From: Cycas panzhihuaensis | Taxonomy: Eukaryota > Cycadophyta | NCBI GenBank assembly: GCA_023213395.1 | Contig: CM041465.1 | Span: forward strand, 136,841,741-136,905,740 | Direction: 5' to 3' | Length of the DNA: 64,000 nucleotides | The notes under the pieces: model-generated | What the model saw: the letters and a program-made list of their open reading frames with translations, nothing else | Databases searched by the model: none | What the model was told of the DNA's origin: nothing | Shown here: one piece after another, positions 24,013 to 34,285 of the stretch | Layout: every line of letters starts with the position of its first letter | Position numbering within the stretch: the first letter of the stretch is position 1 | Position numbers and translations under genes: made by a program

Positions 24013-24790
24013 ATGGTCGCCATAAACATGCTAAATGCATGCACCATTCTTAACAGACAAGATAATTATCAAGAATGGAAGAGACTCACTCAGAACTTGC
24101 TAATCATGAACGAATTTTGGAGTTATGTTTCTGGGAGATTACCGACACCAAAGACCGTTACCAATGGAAATGTTACTGTGCAACCTGATGATGCTTTGCT
24201 TGCTGGTTGGGAAGCCAAAGATGAAATTGCTTTGGCATTCCTTCACATGATTGTTGATGTGCATGTAGATCAGAATATTGCTGGTGCTAACACTTCTAAG
24301 GAAGCTTGGGACACTTTGTCCTCATTGTATGAGAGGCGAGACCAAACTCGCATTTTAATGGTCAAAGCAAAATTGTATTCTGTTAAGTTTATCAAGCCCA
24401 TGTCGACTTTTCTTTCCTCCATCAAGGAGGTATGTAATGAACTGAATACACTTGGAAGTCCAGCTACAAGGGATGAATTGATCACATCCATCACCAAAGC
24501 CTTACCAAAGGACTACAATGGCTTCATTTCGTCCACTACAAGAGATGGTTCTCTCAAAACTATGACATTCAACGAATTTGAAAGTCTGCTACTTCAAGAA
24601 GAACAAATCTACACTAAAGATAATGAGGAGGAACCATCTACATCAGGTGCATTCACGGCCAATTCAAAGGCCAAACAACAACCCAAAATCGACCGGCCAA
24701 AGCGCTTAGAACATGAACATTGGGTCTTCAAGGACCAATGTTGTATGTCATTATTGTGGCAAACCTGGCCACATAGCACCTGATTGTCGA
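24013..24790 (+). pseudogene. Element F gag
   Basis: It starts at MVAINMLNACTILNRQDNYQ. The 256-codon stretch carries the UBN2-type gag domain with HMIVDVHVDQNIAGANTSKE and ATRDELITSITKALPKDYNG. A frameshift near 24690 puts the CCHC knuckle CHYCGKPGHIAPDC (about 24746-24787) in the other frame, where it is intact. The Gln-rich spacer follows (24790-24850). Confidence 0.88.
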
Positions 24791-25385
24791 AAAAAGCAAG
24801 CAGATCTACGCCAACAACAGCAGCAGCCACGCCAACAAGATTCAACGACAACAAAGCGTCACAATACCAACAAAGGTTTCAAAGAAGAACAAAGAAGAAG
24901 AGCAACCCCCTCGACCAAATCGAGGTGCCTATCGCGGAGATCAAAGAGGAAGGGGGGGTTTCAGAGGTGGCAATCAACGCCACTCTAACTAGTTTGCAGA
25001 TGAAGACAAACTGTTTTGTGCATGTCAGACATCCAAGGTTGATGAAACTTGGATTATTGATTCTGGAGCTTCACAACACATGACTGGAAGTGAAGAGCTC
25101 CTCACCAACATCAAGGAAGGCAAAGGTCAATCAGTGATCTTTGGGAATAATCAATCTACCAAAATTTCTGGAGTAGGCACAATAACTCCATTTTCTTCTT
25201 CATCAAATCCTTCCTCCACATTTCCCGATGGCAATGCCTATTTAATACCTTCAATGGACAAAAATTTACTATCATAGCAAGTTGGACAAGCAATGATGAG
25301 TGTATTGTTCCAAAACGGAAATGTATAATTAGTGACAAAGAAGACCAAGTAGTAGTCTGGCTATGAGGATCAAGGCCTCTACAAG
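24791..25385 (+). pseudogene. Element F Gln-rich spacer, protease and gag-pre-integrase
   Basis: The frame changes several times. Protease WIIDSGASQHMTGS lies at about 25045-25090 with the D-S-G-A intact. The downstream ORF 25080-25277 (TNIKEGKGQSVIFGNNQS) ends in a stop within LLS*QVGQAM. The region 25280-25385 shows a further frame shift before YKLDANN. Confidence 0.84.
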
Positions 25386-26700
25386 TTGGATGCAAATAAT
25401 ATAACACTTGATTCTGCTTACTCCAGTTCCTTTGTCACTCCTTACTTGTCCAAGATGCAACTTTGGCATCAACGTCTAGGCCATTTGAGCTTAGACAATT
25501 TAAGGCAGATGATCAACAAGAACATGGTACATGGGCTTCCAAAGATCTATGGAACAAAATGTCTTTGTGAAGCGTGCATTATGGGAACTCATCATCGCTT
25601 GCCTTTCCCTAAAGGCAAAGCGTGGCGTGCATCACATTCTCTGCAGCTAGTACATTCGGATTTGTGTGGACCTATGTCCACATCATCTTTTGGAGGAGCT
25701 TTGTATTACATCTCCTTCATTGATGACTTTTCTCACAAAGTTTGGGTTTATTTCATCAAACACAAATCTGAAGCATTTTCCAAGTTCAAAGAATTCAAAC
25801 TTGAAGTGGAAAATGAGTCTGGCCATTCAATCAAAACATTAGGGACAGACAATGGAGGTGAATTTACATCAAATGAATTCACCCATCGCAAGGATAACGG
25901 CATTCGGAGACAACTGACGATACCTCACACTCCTCAACAAAATGGAGTCTCCGAACAGATGAACAGAACTTTGGCAAATAAAGCCAAAGCTATGATGCAT
26001 GCACAAGGACTCACTCGAGCCATCAAGCGTAAGCATTTCACACAACTGCCTATGTGGCCAATCGCAGTCCTACGACAATAGTCACCAACATGACACCCGA
26101 GGAGGCATGGTCTAGCAAAAAGCCTACTGTCAGCCATTTGAGGACTTTTGGGTGCACTGCTTATATGCACATTCTCGACCAGCAAAGGAAGAAATTAGAC
26201 AAGCATAGTCTGAAATGCATCTTTGTAGGATATGCCATTCACAGCAAAGCCTACAAGTTGTATGATCCTCTAGGGAAGAAAATGCATGTCTCAAGAGATG
26301 TCATCTTTGCTGAAGAAGATCACAAGGAGGTGCAAACAACATCCATGCAACCTCCCGTTGACAAAGGCAAGAAGATTGTTGAGGCCTTCCTTCCCTCTCA
26401 ATCCTCTGCACCATGTTCATCATTTGCACCAGCTGGACTGTCTACTTCAACTGAATTTGATCCACTTGATCCAAGCACATCTTCTGTTGATCAACCACTT
26501 ACACCAGAAGATCTTGAGGTTCCAGTAATTTCAATTCAAAAGTTACCCAAATGGTACACACAAACAGTTCAGGACGGTCACATCAGTGAAGGAAAACGTC
26601 CATCTAAATATCGGCAGCAAACCAATTATGCACTTATGGCTGAAGTGCTTTGTGTTGATGAGCCTTCCACTTTTGAGGAGGCTTCTAAAAATGAAAATTG
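25386..26700 (+). pseudogene. Element F integrase and linker
   Basis: The 231-codon stretch 25386-26081 has the HHCC finger intact (LWHQRLGHLSLDN, CLCEACIMG), first Asp VHSDLCGP, the Trp of HKVWVYF intact, second Asp GTDNGGEF and Glu NGVSEQMNRT. A frame change near 26050 leads to 26054-26887 with MTPEEAWSSKKP, VGYAIHSKAYKLYD, SRDVIFAEE and the Ser/Pro linker. The active-site triad is present. Confidence 0.88.
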
Positions 26701-27530
26701 GAAGGCTGCCATGGATGAAGAAATCCATTCTATTGAAAAGAATGGTACTTGGAATTTGGTTGAATTGCCTAAACACAAACAGCAATCATTGCAAATGGGT
26801 CTACAAGACCAAATTCCATTCGATGGTTCACTTAAAAGGCGTAAAGCACGCCTTGTCGCAAAAGGATTTAAACAAAAGAAGGTATAGATTATGAAGAAAC
26901 TTTTGCACCAGTTAACATGAATACCATCGACTTCTCTTGGCCTTACCGCTCAATGCAAATGGCCTGCTTATCGATGGACGTGAAGAGCGCCTTTCTTAAT
27001 GGCGATCTTCGTGAGGAGGTGTATTTGGAGCAACTTTTGACACAAAGTACAAGGCAAGGAGCATCTTGTATATCGCCTAAAAAGGCGTTATATGGCTTGA
27101 AGCAAGCTCAAGGGCATGGTACTCAAGATCGATGACTACTTCTTGAGACATGGGTTTCATCGATCTACTTCAGATCCTAATCTGTATATAAAAAATGGAA
27201 AAGACCATGTAATGTTTGTTGCCTTGTATGTAGATGACTTAGTGATCACTGGTAGTGACACTAAGATGATTCATATTCTTCAAGATGATTTGAAGAGAAG
27301 TTTTGAGATGACAGATCTTGGACTTCTCCATTATTTTTTAGGCTTTGAGATATGGCAACAACTAGGCTATATCTTCATCTCCCAAGCGAAATATTCTTGG
27401 GACATTTTGCAGCGGTTCATGATGCACGACTGCAAAACAGCGCCTACACCTATGGAGAATGGATCTAAGCTTACTCTCAATGAGGAAGCTGCACCTACAG
27501 ATCCCACACTTTACCCAGAGTTGATTGAAG
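26701..27530 (+). pseudogene. Element F reverse transcriptase
   Basis: The start (KNGTWNLVELP) is in the integrase frame and breaks near 26780-26890. Then [18 protein letters not shown] (about 26970) follows in a third frame. From 27116 a 186-codon stretch holds the palm end with YVDD at 27227-27238. Three or more frameshifts make it non-functional although the Asp residues remain. Confidence 0.87.
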
Positions 27531-28159
27531 TCTCATTTATCTCACCAACACTCGACCGGATATTTCATTTGCAGTTGGGATTTGTTCACGAGACATGTCT
27601 CAACCCAATCAGATACACTGGAATGCAGCCAAACGCATACTTAAATACATCAAAGGCACATCAAAGATGGCCTTGAGTATGCACATAATGAGAACTTCAC
27701 CGGAAGGGTTCTCGATTCGACAAGGTGTTGCCAAGATAGCGAGAGATCAACCTCGGGATACTGCTTTTCCTTGGTTCAAGCTTGTTTCATGGAGTTGCAA
27801 GAAGCAACCCAATGTTACCTTGTCCTCCACCGGCAGTACAAAGTCGCAGCCAAGACTTGTGAGGCTATCCGCTACGACGGATTCTTGGGGAACTTGGACT
27901 TGAGCAGGGTCACCCCACCAGGATACATTGCGACAATCAAAGTGTGCTCAAGTTAGCTAAGAATCCAGTCTTTCATGCGCGGACAAAACACATCGAGGTT
28001 CACCGTCACTTCATCAGAGAGCATGTTCAGAATGGTTAGATCAACCTCCAAAGATGCCTCAGAGGAGCAGACAACAGACATCTTTACCAAGCCTCTTGGT
28101 AGAGAAAAGTTTGTAAAATTCAGAGATGGTCTTGGTGTCCGACTTAACATTGTAAACAG
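27531..28159 (+). pseudogene. Element F RNase H
   Basis: Several frames: MSQPNQIHWNAAKRILKYIKGT (27595), eroded GFSDSD/WAG region, CKKQPNVTLSST near 27800, and IFTKPLGREKFVKFRDGLGV near 28080-28140. Most of the catalytic TEAEY region is lost (the sequence reads STGSTKSQPR). The polypurine tract taaagggggg lies at 28160-28169. Confidence 0.82.
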
Positions 28160-28169
28160 TAAAGGGGGG

Positions 28170-28723
28170 TGTTAAACCTTATGTTTACATGTTAAGATAA
28201 TGTACTTTATTTTTTATGTAATATGTGTACTTTTTACTTTAGGGGTGACTTATCACTTAAGTGATAAAATGCACACCCACATTCTTTCTAGTGACACAAC
28301 GTTGTCACTAAAGGGTCAAATGGACCCTCATGCACTTTTGCTCACATGAGAGCCCAAAAGGACACATGTCCAACATGCAAGGCATGTATCTTGGATGTTT
28401 GAAACTTTTCAAACATCCAAGGCCTTAGGTCTCTCATTTCACTCTATATAATGAGACCTCTCCTCATTGTCTCATATGGGAGTTGGAGCTGTATTGTTAT
28501 GCTATCAGTTTGCTAATCAAACTGTTCATTCTTTGGAGGTTGGACCAATTCCAACTCCACATATTGGGTATCATTTTCTCTTTGCTCCTTCATTCATGTT
28601 TTGTCTCTTTGCTTTCTCTTTACCTTGAGTTTATTATACTTGTTTGTATTTCTGCAACTAGAACTAGAGTGATCCTAGTTTCTAGATCTAGGGACTGTTG
28701 AGGCCATCTTGCCTCTTTTCACA
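28170..28723 (+). repeat. Element F 3' LTR
   Basis: Pairs with 21330-21881. The 32-bp palindrome (28390-28421) differs from all other copies at two bases that face each other in the stem (28403 A and 28408 T), so it remains a perfect palindrome. The patch at 28481-28500 reads gttggagctgtattgttatg, as in L. Confidence 0.96.
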
Positions 28724-28728
28724 AACGG

Positions 28729-29599
28729 AACGTTCGATCTCGATGCAGAGAACTCGGAACGATCCGATATTCCAGGAGAATGGGCGCAGATAGGATACAG
28801 AGCTATCGCTGTAATTTCAGATCCTTTCGTCCACTGTGCAGTGAGAACCAAGCAAATGAAACTTTGGCTAAGCGCACAGGTCACTGTAAAGAAATGGCAG
28901 CCGTACGGCTGTGTTTGGGTCAAAACCCTTCAACGAAACTGCTGAGCTCCTCGTGTGGACACTATTATAGCTGCATGCAGTGTGAAATCATGGACAACCA
29001 GCTTAGAATGAGTAAAAACGAGTGAAAAACCTCAGTTTTTGATGAAAAAATTCACTAAAAATAGTGAAAAACACCTCTACACTGTTAAGAACCTTCTCAA
29101 ATCAATTTTAGATTATAAATTATAGCTTGAGACCTGATTTCTAGCAAAAAACAAGCTGAATATAAACAACACTAAGGGTTTTGAGTTCCTTAGTGGGGTT
29201 TGAGGGTTGAAAATGGGCCATAAATAGTCCACTGCCTGCAAAAGAATAAATAGCTTGAAACAAACTTCATTAAAGAGTTTCAGTAAGTTGCATAATATGC
29301 CAGCACCTGAACTATAAGAAGAAACAGCTTAAAAAGTTTGATTTTTAATGAAAAAACCATGAAAAACGTGAGTACTTTGCTCAAAACCTTGAAGGTAATC
29401 CGAAAAAAAAATTCAGATTTGAATATAGAAAGCTCCTCCTTTTAAAATACTCCAGCAAAGCCTTGAACCTACAAGAAATGATCTTCAAACAAACCTTGGA
29501 TTGCCTTCGGAGTACGAAGGTCGTCACCAAGGGTTTGTAGGCTTTCTTCGAATCTCCTTGAGCAGCTACAAACAGAACAGAGGGAACCAGTCTCCTTTT
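28729..29599 (-). other. Element E leader, primer-site-proximal part
   Basis: It continues the leader after the F insertion (aacgg at 28724-28728 is the second target copy). It contains the perfect 14-bp palindrome CAGCCGTACGGCTG at 28898-28911. The word gaaggtcgtcaccaaggg (29515-29532) is shared with G, F, L and O leaders. No supported ORF. Confidence 0.72.
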
Positions 29600-29611
29600 G
29601 CTCTGATACCA
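29600..29611 (-). other. Element E primer-binding site
   Basis: The minus strand reads TGGTATCAGAGC, a perfect match to the initiator tRNA-Met end, two bases from the LTR. Confidence 0.9.
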
Positions 29612-29613
29612 AA

Positions 29614-30139
29614 TGTGAAAAGAGGCTTAATGGCCTCACAGTCCCAAGATCTAGAAGCTAGGATCACTGTAGTTCTAGAAGCACAAATAGTTAACAAGTA
29701 TAATACTCTTAAGGTAAAAGAAAGCATAAAATGAAGGAGTAAGAGAAATGATACCCAATGTGTGGAGTTAGAATTGGTCCAACCTCCAAAAGAATAAGCA
29801 GTTTGATTAGCAACCGACAAAGATAACAATACAACTCCAACTCTCTTATGAGACAATGAGGAGAGGTTTCATTATATAGAGTGAGATGAGAGACCTAAGG
29901 CCTTGGATGTTTGACACTATACATGCCTTGCATGTAGGACATGTGTTCTTTTGGGCTCTCATGTGAGAAAAAATGCATGAGGGTCCATTTGACCCTTTAG
30001 TAACAACGTTGTGTCACTAGAAAGAATGTGGGTGTGCACTTTATCACTTAAGTGATAAGTCACCCCTAAAGTACAAAAGTACACATATTACATAAAAATT
30101 AAAGTACATAACCTTAACATATAAACATAAGGTTTAACA
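29614..30139 (-). repeat. Element E 5' LTR (526 bp), palindrome arm deleted
   Basis: Partner of 14998-15552, about 29 bp shorter. The palindrome near 29901-29917 has lost most of its right arm: ttggatgtttgacac runs straight into tatacatgcc. It is followed on the element strand by the primer site. Confidence 0.94.
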
Positions 30140-30172
30140 TTAACACCCCCCTTTACTACTTACAATGTTAAA

Positions 30173-30910
30173 TCAGACCCCTAGACCATCTCTAAATCTT
30201 ACAAATTTTTCTCTACCAAGTGGCTTGGTAAAGATATCTACTGACTGCTGCTCTGTAGGTCTATACAGGAGGTTGATCTCATCGCTCTGCAGATGTTCTC
30301 CGATGAAGTGATGATGAACCTTGATGTGTTTGGTCCTTGCATGAAAAACAAGATTCTTGGCCAACTTGAGCACACTTTGATTATCGCAATAAATTCTGGT
30401 GGGGTGATCTTGTTCAAGTCCAAGCTCCCCAAGAATTTGTTTTAGCCAGATAGTTTCACAAGATGTGTTGATTGCAACTTTATGCTCTACTTCGGTGGAG
30501 GACAAGGTGACATTGGGTTGCTTCTTGCAACTCCACGAAACAACTGTTGAACCAAGGGTAAAACAGTAACCCGAGGTTGGTCTCCTGCTGCATTGGCAAC
30601 CTGTCTAATCAGAATCTGAGAACCCTTCCAGAGTGAAGTTCTCATCATGTGCATACTCAAGGCCATGTGCATACATGTATCTGGAGTAAATCCCAACTGC
30701 AAATGAGATATCTGAGCGAGTGTTGGCGAGATAGATGAGGCTCCCAATCAACTGCCGATAAAGAGTGGGATCTGCTGGTTTAGCTTCCTCATTGAGAATA
30801 AGCTTTGTTCCATTGTCCATGGGTGTAGGCGCTGGTTTGCAGTCATGCATCCTGAACCGCTACAAAATGCCCCAAGAATATTTGGCTTAGGAGATGAAGA
30901 TATAGGCTGG
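30173..30910 (-). pseudogene. Element G RT end and RNase H, with internal deletion
   Basis: The segment 30605-30850 keeps LYRQLIGSLIYLANTRSDISFAVG, then jumps from RYM to HGLEYAH, losing about 27 codons that E and M have. RNase H follows in other frames. The final stretch 30173-30505 keeps EVEHKVAIN (a changed TEAEY), YCDNQSVLKLAKN, HHFIGEH, IFTKPLGREKFVRFRDGLGV, then the tract before the 3' LTR. Confidence 0.85.
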
Positions 30911-32029
30911 CTATTGCCATACCTCAAAGCTTAAGAAATAATGGAGAAATCCAAGATTTGTCATCTTAAAACTCCTCTTCAAGTCATCTTGGAGAATTTG
31001 TTCCATCTTAGTGTCATTGCTAGTGATCACTAAGTCATCAAGATATAAGACAATAAAAATAACATGGTCTTTCCTAACTTTGATGTACAAGTTAGGATCT
31101 GAAGTAGATTGATGATACCCATGCCTTAAAAAATAATCATCAATCTTTGAGTACCATGCTCTTGGAGCTTGTTTCAAGCCATACAACGTATTTTTTAGGC
31201 GACAAACTAAGTTCTCATTGCCTTGCACTTTGTAATCAAGAGGTTGCTTCGAGTATACCTCCTCTTGAAGATCACCATTGAGAAAGGCGCTCTTCACGTC
31301 CATCTGAAAAAACGGGCATTTGCATTGAGCTGTTAAGGCCAAGATGAGTCTAATGGTGTTCATGTCAGCAACATATGCAAAAATTTTCTCATAATCTATG
31401 CCTTCCTTTTGTTTGAAGCCTTTTGCAACAAGGCGGGCCTTATGGCGCTTAAGTGTACCTTCAGAATGAAATTTGGTCTTGTAGACCCATTTGCAACTGA
31501 TTATCAGTTTGTGTTTAGGCAATTCAACCAAATCCCAAGTTCCATTCTTTTTAATAGAATGGATTTCTTCATCCATGGCAGCCTCCCAATTTTCATTTTT
31601 AGAAGCTTCCTCAAAAGTGGAAGGCTCATCAAGACAAAGTACTTCAGCCATAAGTGCATAATTGGTTTGCTGGCTATATCTTGATGGACGTTTTCCTTCA
31701 ACAATCTGGCCATCCTGTACTGTTTGAGTATACCATTTGAGCAACTTTTTGATTGATGTGACTTGAATCTCAAGATCTTCTTGTCTAAGTGGTTGATCAA
31801 CAAAAGATGTACTAGAATCAAGTGGAGCTGATTCTAATGATGTGGATGGGCCAGCTGGTGCAGATGATGTGCATGGAGTTGAAGATTGAGAGGGAAGGAA
31901 AGCCTCAACAATCTTCTTGCCTTTATCAATAGGAGGTTGGATGGATGCTGAATCCAACTCCTTATGTTCATCTTCAACAAAGATTATATCTCTTGAGAGA
32001 TGCATTTTCTTCCCAATAGGATCATACAA
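30911..32029 (-). pseudogene. Element G integrase C-terminus and reverse transcriptase
   Basis: The 372-codon open stretch is the longest surviving ORF of G. It starts in the integrase tail (MYDPIGKKMHLSRDIIFVED), passes a Ser/Pro-rich linker, and holds RT with [16 protein letters not shown]. The active site is YLDD (31034-31045) instead of YVDD, with both Asp kept. It ends just after the FLHYFLSFEVWQ region. Confidence 0.88.
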
Positions 32030-33429
32030 CTTGTAGGCTTTGATGTGAATGGCATAACCGACAAAGATGCACTTTAGACTATGTCTAACTTAGTTCTTTG
32101 TTCATCGGGGATGTGCATATAAGCTGTGCACCCGAATGTCCTCAAATGGTTGATAGTTGGCTTTTTGCCAGACCATGCCTCCTCTGGTGTGATGTTGGTG
32201 ACTGTTAATGTTGGACTCTGATTTGTCACATAGGCATCTATGTGGAATGCCTCTGCCCATTAAGCTCGAGTGAGTCCCTTTGCATACATCACTGCTTTGG
32301 CTTTGTTAGTCAAAGTCTATTCATCCTTTCGGAGATTCCATTTTGTTGAGGAGTATGAGGAATAATAAGTTGTCTCCGAATGTTGTTATCCTTGTAGAAT
32401 TGGGTGAATTCCTTTGAAGTGAATTCACCTCCATTGTCTGTCCTTAATATTTTGATTGATTGGCTAGTCTCGTTCTCCATTTCAAGCTTGAATTCCTTAA
32501 ACTTTTGAAATGCTTCAGACTTATGTTTGATGAAGTAAACCCAAACTTTATGGGAGAAATCGTCAATGAAGTTGATGTAATACAAGGCTCCTCCAAAGGA
32601 TGTGGTGGACATAGGTCCACACAAATCTGAGTGTATCAACTGCAAAGGATATGATGCACGCCAAGCTTTGCCTTTAGGGAAAGGCAAGCGATGTTGTGTC
32701 TCCATTATGCATGCTTCACAAAGATATTTTGAGCCATACATCTTTGGAAGCCCATGCACCATATTCTTGTTCATCGTTTGCTTGAGATTGTCTAAGCTCA
32801 AGTGGCCTAGACGTTGATGCCAAAGTTGCATCTTGGACAAGGATTGAGTGACAATGGAACCAGAATAAGCAGAATCAAGTATTATATTATTAGCATCCAA
32901 CTTGTAGAGGCCATGATCCTCATATCCGATAGCTACTACCTGGTCATTTTTGCTACTTATTACACATTTCCCATTGTTGAAGAAAATGCTCATTTGTTGC
33001 TTGTCTAATTTGCTAACAAATAGTAAGCTCTTCTCCATGGAAGGTATGAAATAGACATTGCCATTGGGAAATGTAAGGAAGGATTGGAAGGAGAATGAAA
33101 TGGAGCAATTGTGCCTATGCCAGAAATCTTAATAGATTCATTGTTGGCGAAGGTCACTGATTGACTTTTTCCTTCCTTGATGTCGCAAAGGAGTTCTTCA
33201 CTCCCAGTCATGTGTTGAGTAGCCCCTGAGTCAATGATCAAAGTTTGATCAACCTTGGATGTATGATAAGCACAAAACAATTTGTCCTCATCTACAAACT
33301 GGTTGAAGTGGCGTTGATTGCCACTTCTAAAACCCCCCTTCCTCTTTGACCTCCTCGATAGGCACCTCGATTTGGTCGATGGGGTTGCTGCTGCTGCTAT
33401 TGCTGAAACTGTTGCTGTTGGAATTGCTG
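32030..33429 (-). pseudogene. Element G protease and integrase N-terminal half
   Basis: The protease has IIDSGATQHMTGSEE (33005-33280). Gag-pre-integrase and the HHCC finger are in 32310-33038 (LWHQRLGHLSLDNLKQ, then CEACIMETQ). The first catalytic Asp is in LIHSDLCGP and the second in RTDNGGEFTS. The Trp in HKVWVYF, which is a stop in C, E and N, is kept here. The catalytic Glu region (NGISERMNR) is followed by a frameshift near 32310, and the segment 32030-32310 is frame-broken. Confidence 0.87.
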
Positions 33430-34285
33430 ACGTGGCTACTGTTGTCTTTGATGTTGTTGACGTGGCTGGTGTTGCTGCTGTCGTGTGTGCTGGAGATCTG
33501 CTTGTTTCTTCCTACAATAAGGAGCTATGTGGCCCACTTTGCCACAATAATGACAGATAACATTGGTCTTTGAGGAACCAATGCTCATGTTCCTAAACTG
33601 CTTTGAAAGTGCAGGTTTGGAATTTTGCTTGGCCTTTAATTTGGCCATGAATGCCCCTGAAGTGGATGGTTCATCATCATCGTCCTTGATGTAAATTTAC
33701 TCATCTTGAAGAAACAAGCTTTCAAGTTCATTGAAAGACATTCTTTTGAGTGAACCATCTCGAGTAGTGGAAGAAATAAATCCATTATAGTCCTTAGGTA
33801 ATGCTTTGACAATTGTAGTTACAAGCTCATCTCTGGAAACAGGACTACCCAATGTATTCAATTCATTACATACCTCCTTGGTGGAGGAAAGAAAAATCGA
33901 CATAGGCTTGACAAATTTTACAGAATAGAACTTGGTTTTTACCATCAAAATGCGAGCTTCATCTCGCTTTACAAAATATGATATCCCATGCTTCCTTAGA
34001 AGTTTTTGCACACACAATATTTTGGTCAACATGAACATCAATAATCATATGTAAGAATGCCAAAGCAATTTCATCTTTGGCTTCCCAAGCAGCAACACAA
34101 GCAGCTTCAGGATGAACAATTACACCATCATTTACAACAGGTACAAGTTGAGGTATTCTTCCAAAAACATAACCCCAAAATTCATTTATTATCAAGAGGT
34201 TTTGTGTAATCCTTTTCCATTCTTGATAGTTGTCTTGTCTTGTTAATCTGATAGTACATGCATTTAGCATATTAATTGCAACCAT
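33430..34285 (-). pseudogene. Element G gag
   Basis: It starts with MVAINMLNACTIRLTRQDNY at 34285, the family start also seen in E and F. The UBN2-type gag domain carries MIIDVHVDQNI and KPMSIFLSSTKEVCNELNTLG, with a frame change near 33960-34040 that removes part of the DTLSSLYE region. The CCHC knuckle CHYCGKVGHIAPYC is in 33436-33648. A Gln/His/Arg-rich tail follows, whose codons expand as CAA/CAG-type repeats (33370-33500). Confidence 0.87.

Larger units (their letters stand above)
21330..28723 (+). mobile_element. Element F: copia LTR retrotransposon, plus strand, inside E
   Basis: Complete 7394-bp element with perfect target duplication aacgg (21325-21329, 28724-28728). LTRs are 552 and 554 bp, primer site 21884-21895, leader 2.1 kb, gag from 24013, polypurine tract 28160-28169. 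It sits in the leader of E in the opposite orientation. By nesting it is younger than E and G, yet its coding region has more frame breaks than E's. Confidence 0.97.
14998..30139 (-). mobile_element. Element E: copia LTR retrotransposon inserted in G and interrupted by F
   Basis: Minus-strand element. LTRs are 14998-15552 and 29614-30139, primer site 29600-29611, and perfect target duplication ttaac (14993-14997, 30140-30144). Its own sequence is about 7.8 kb after removing F (21330-28723 and one copy of aacgg). It inserted one base short of the end of G's 3' LTR. The coding region is the best preserved in the window: 543 codons of gag-protease-integrase and 324 codons of RT are open. Confidence 0.96.
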
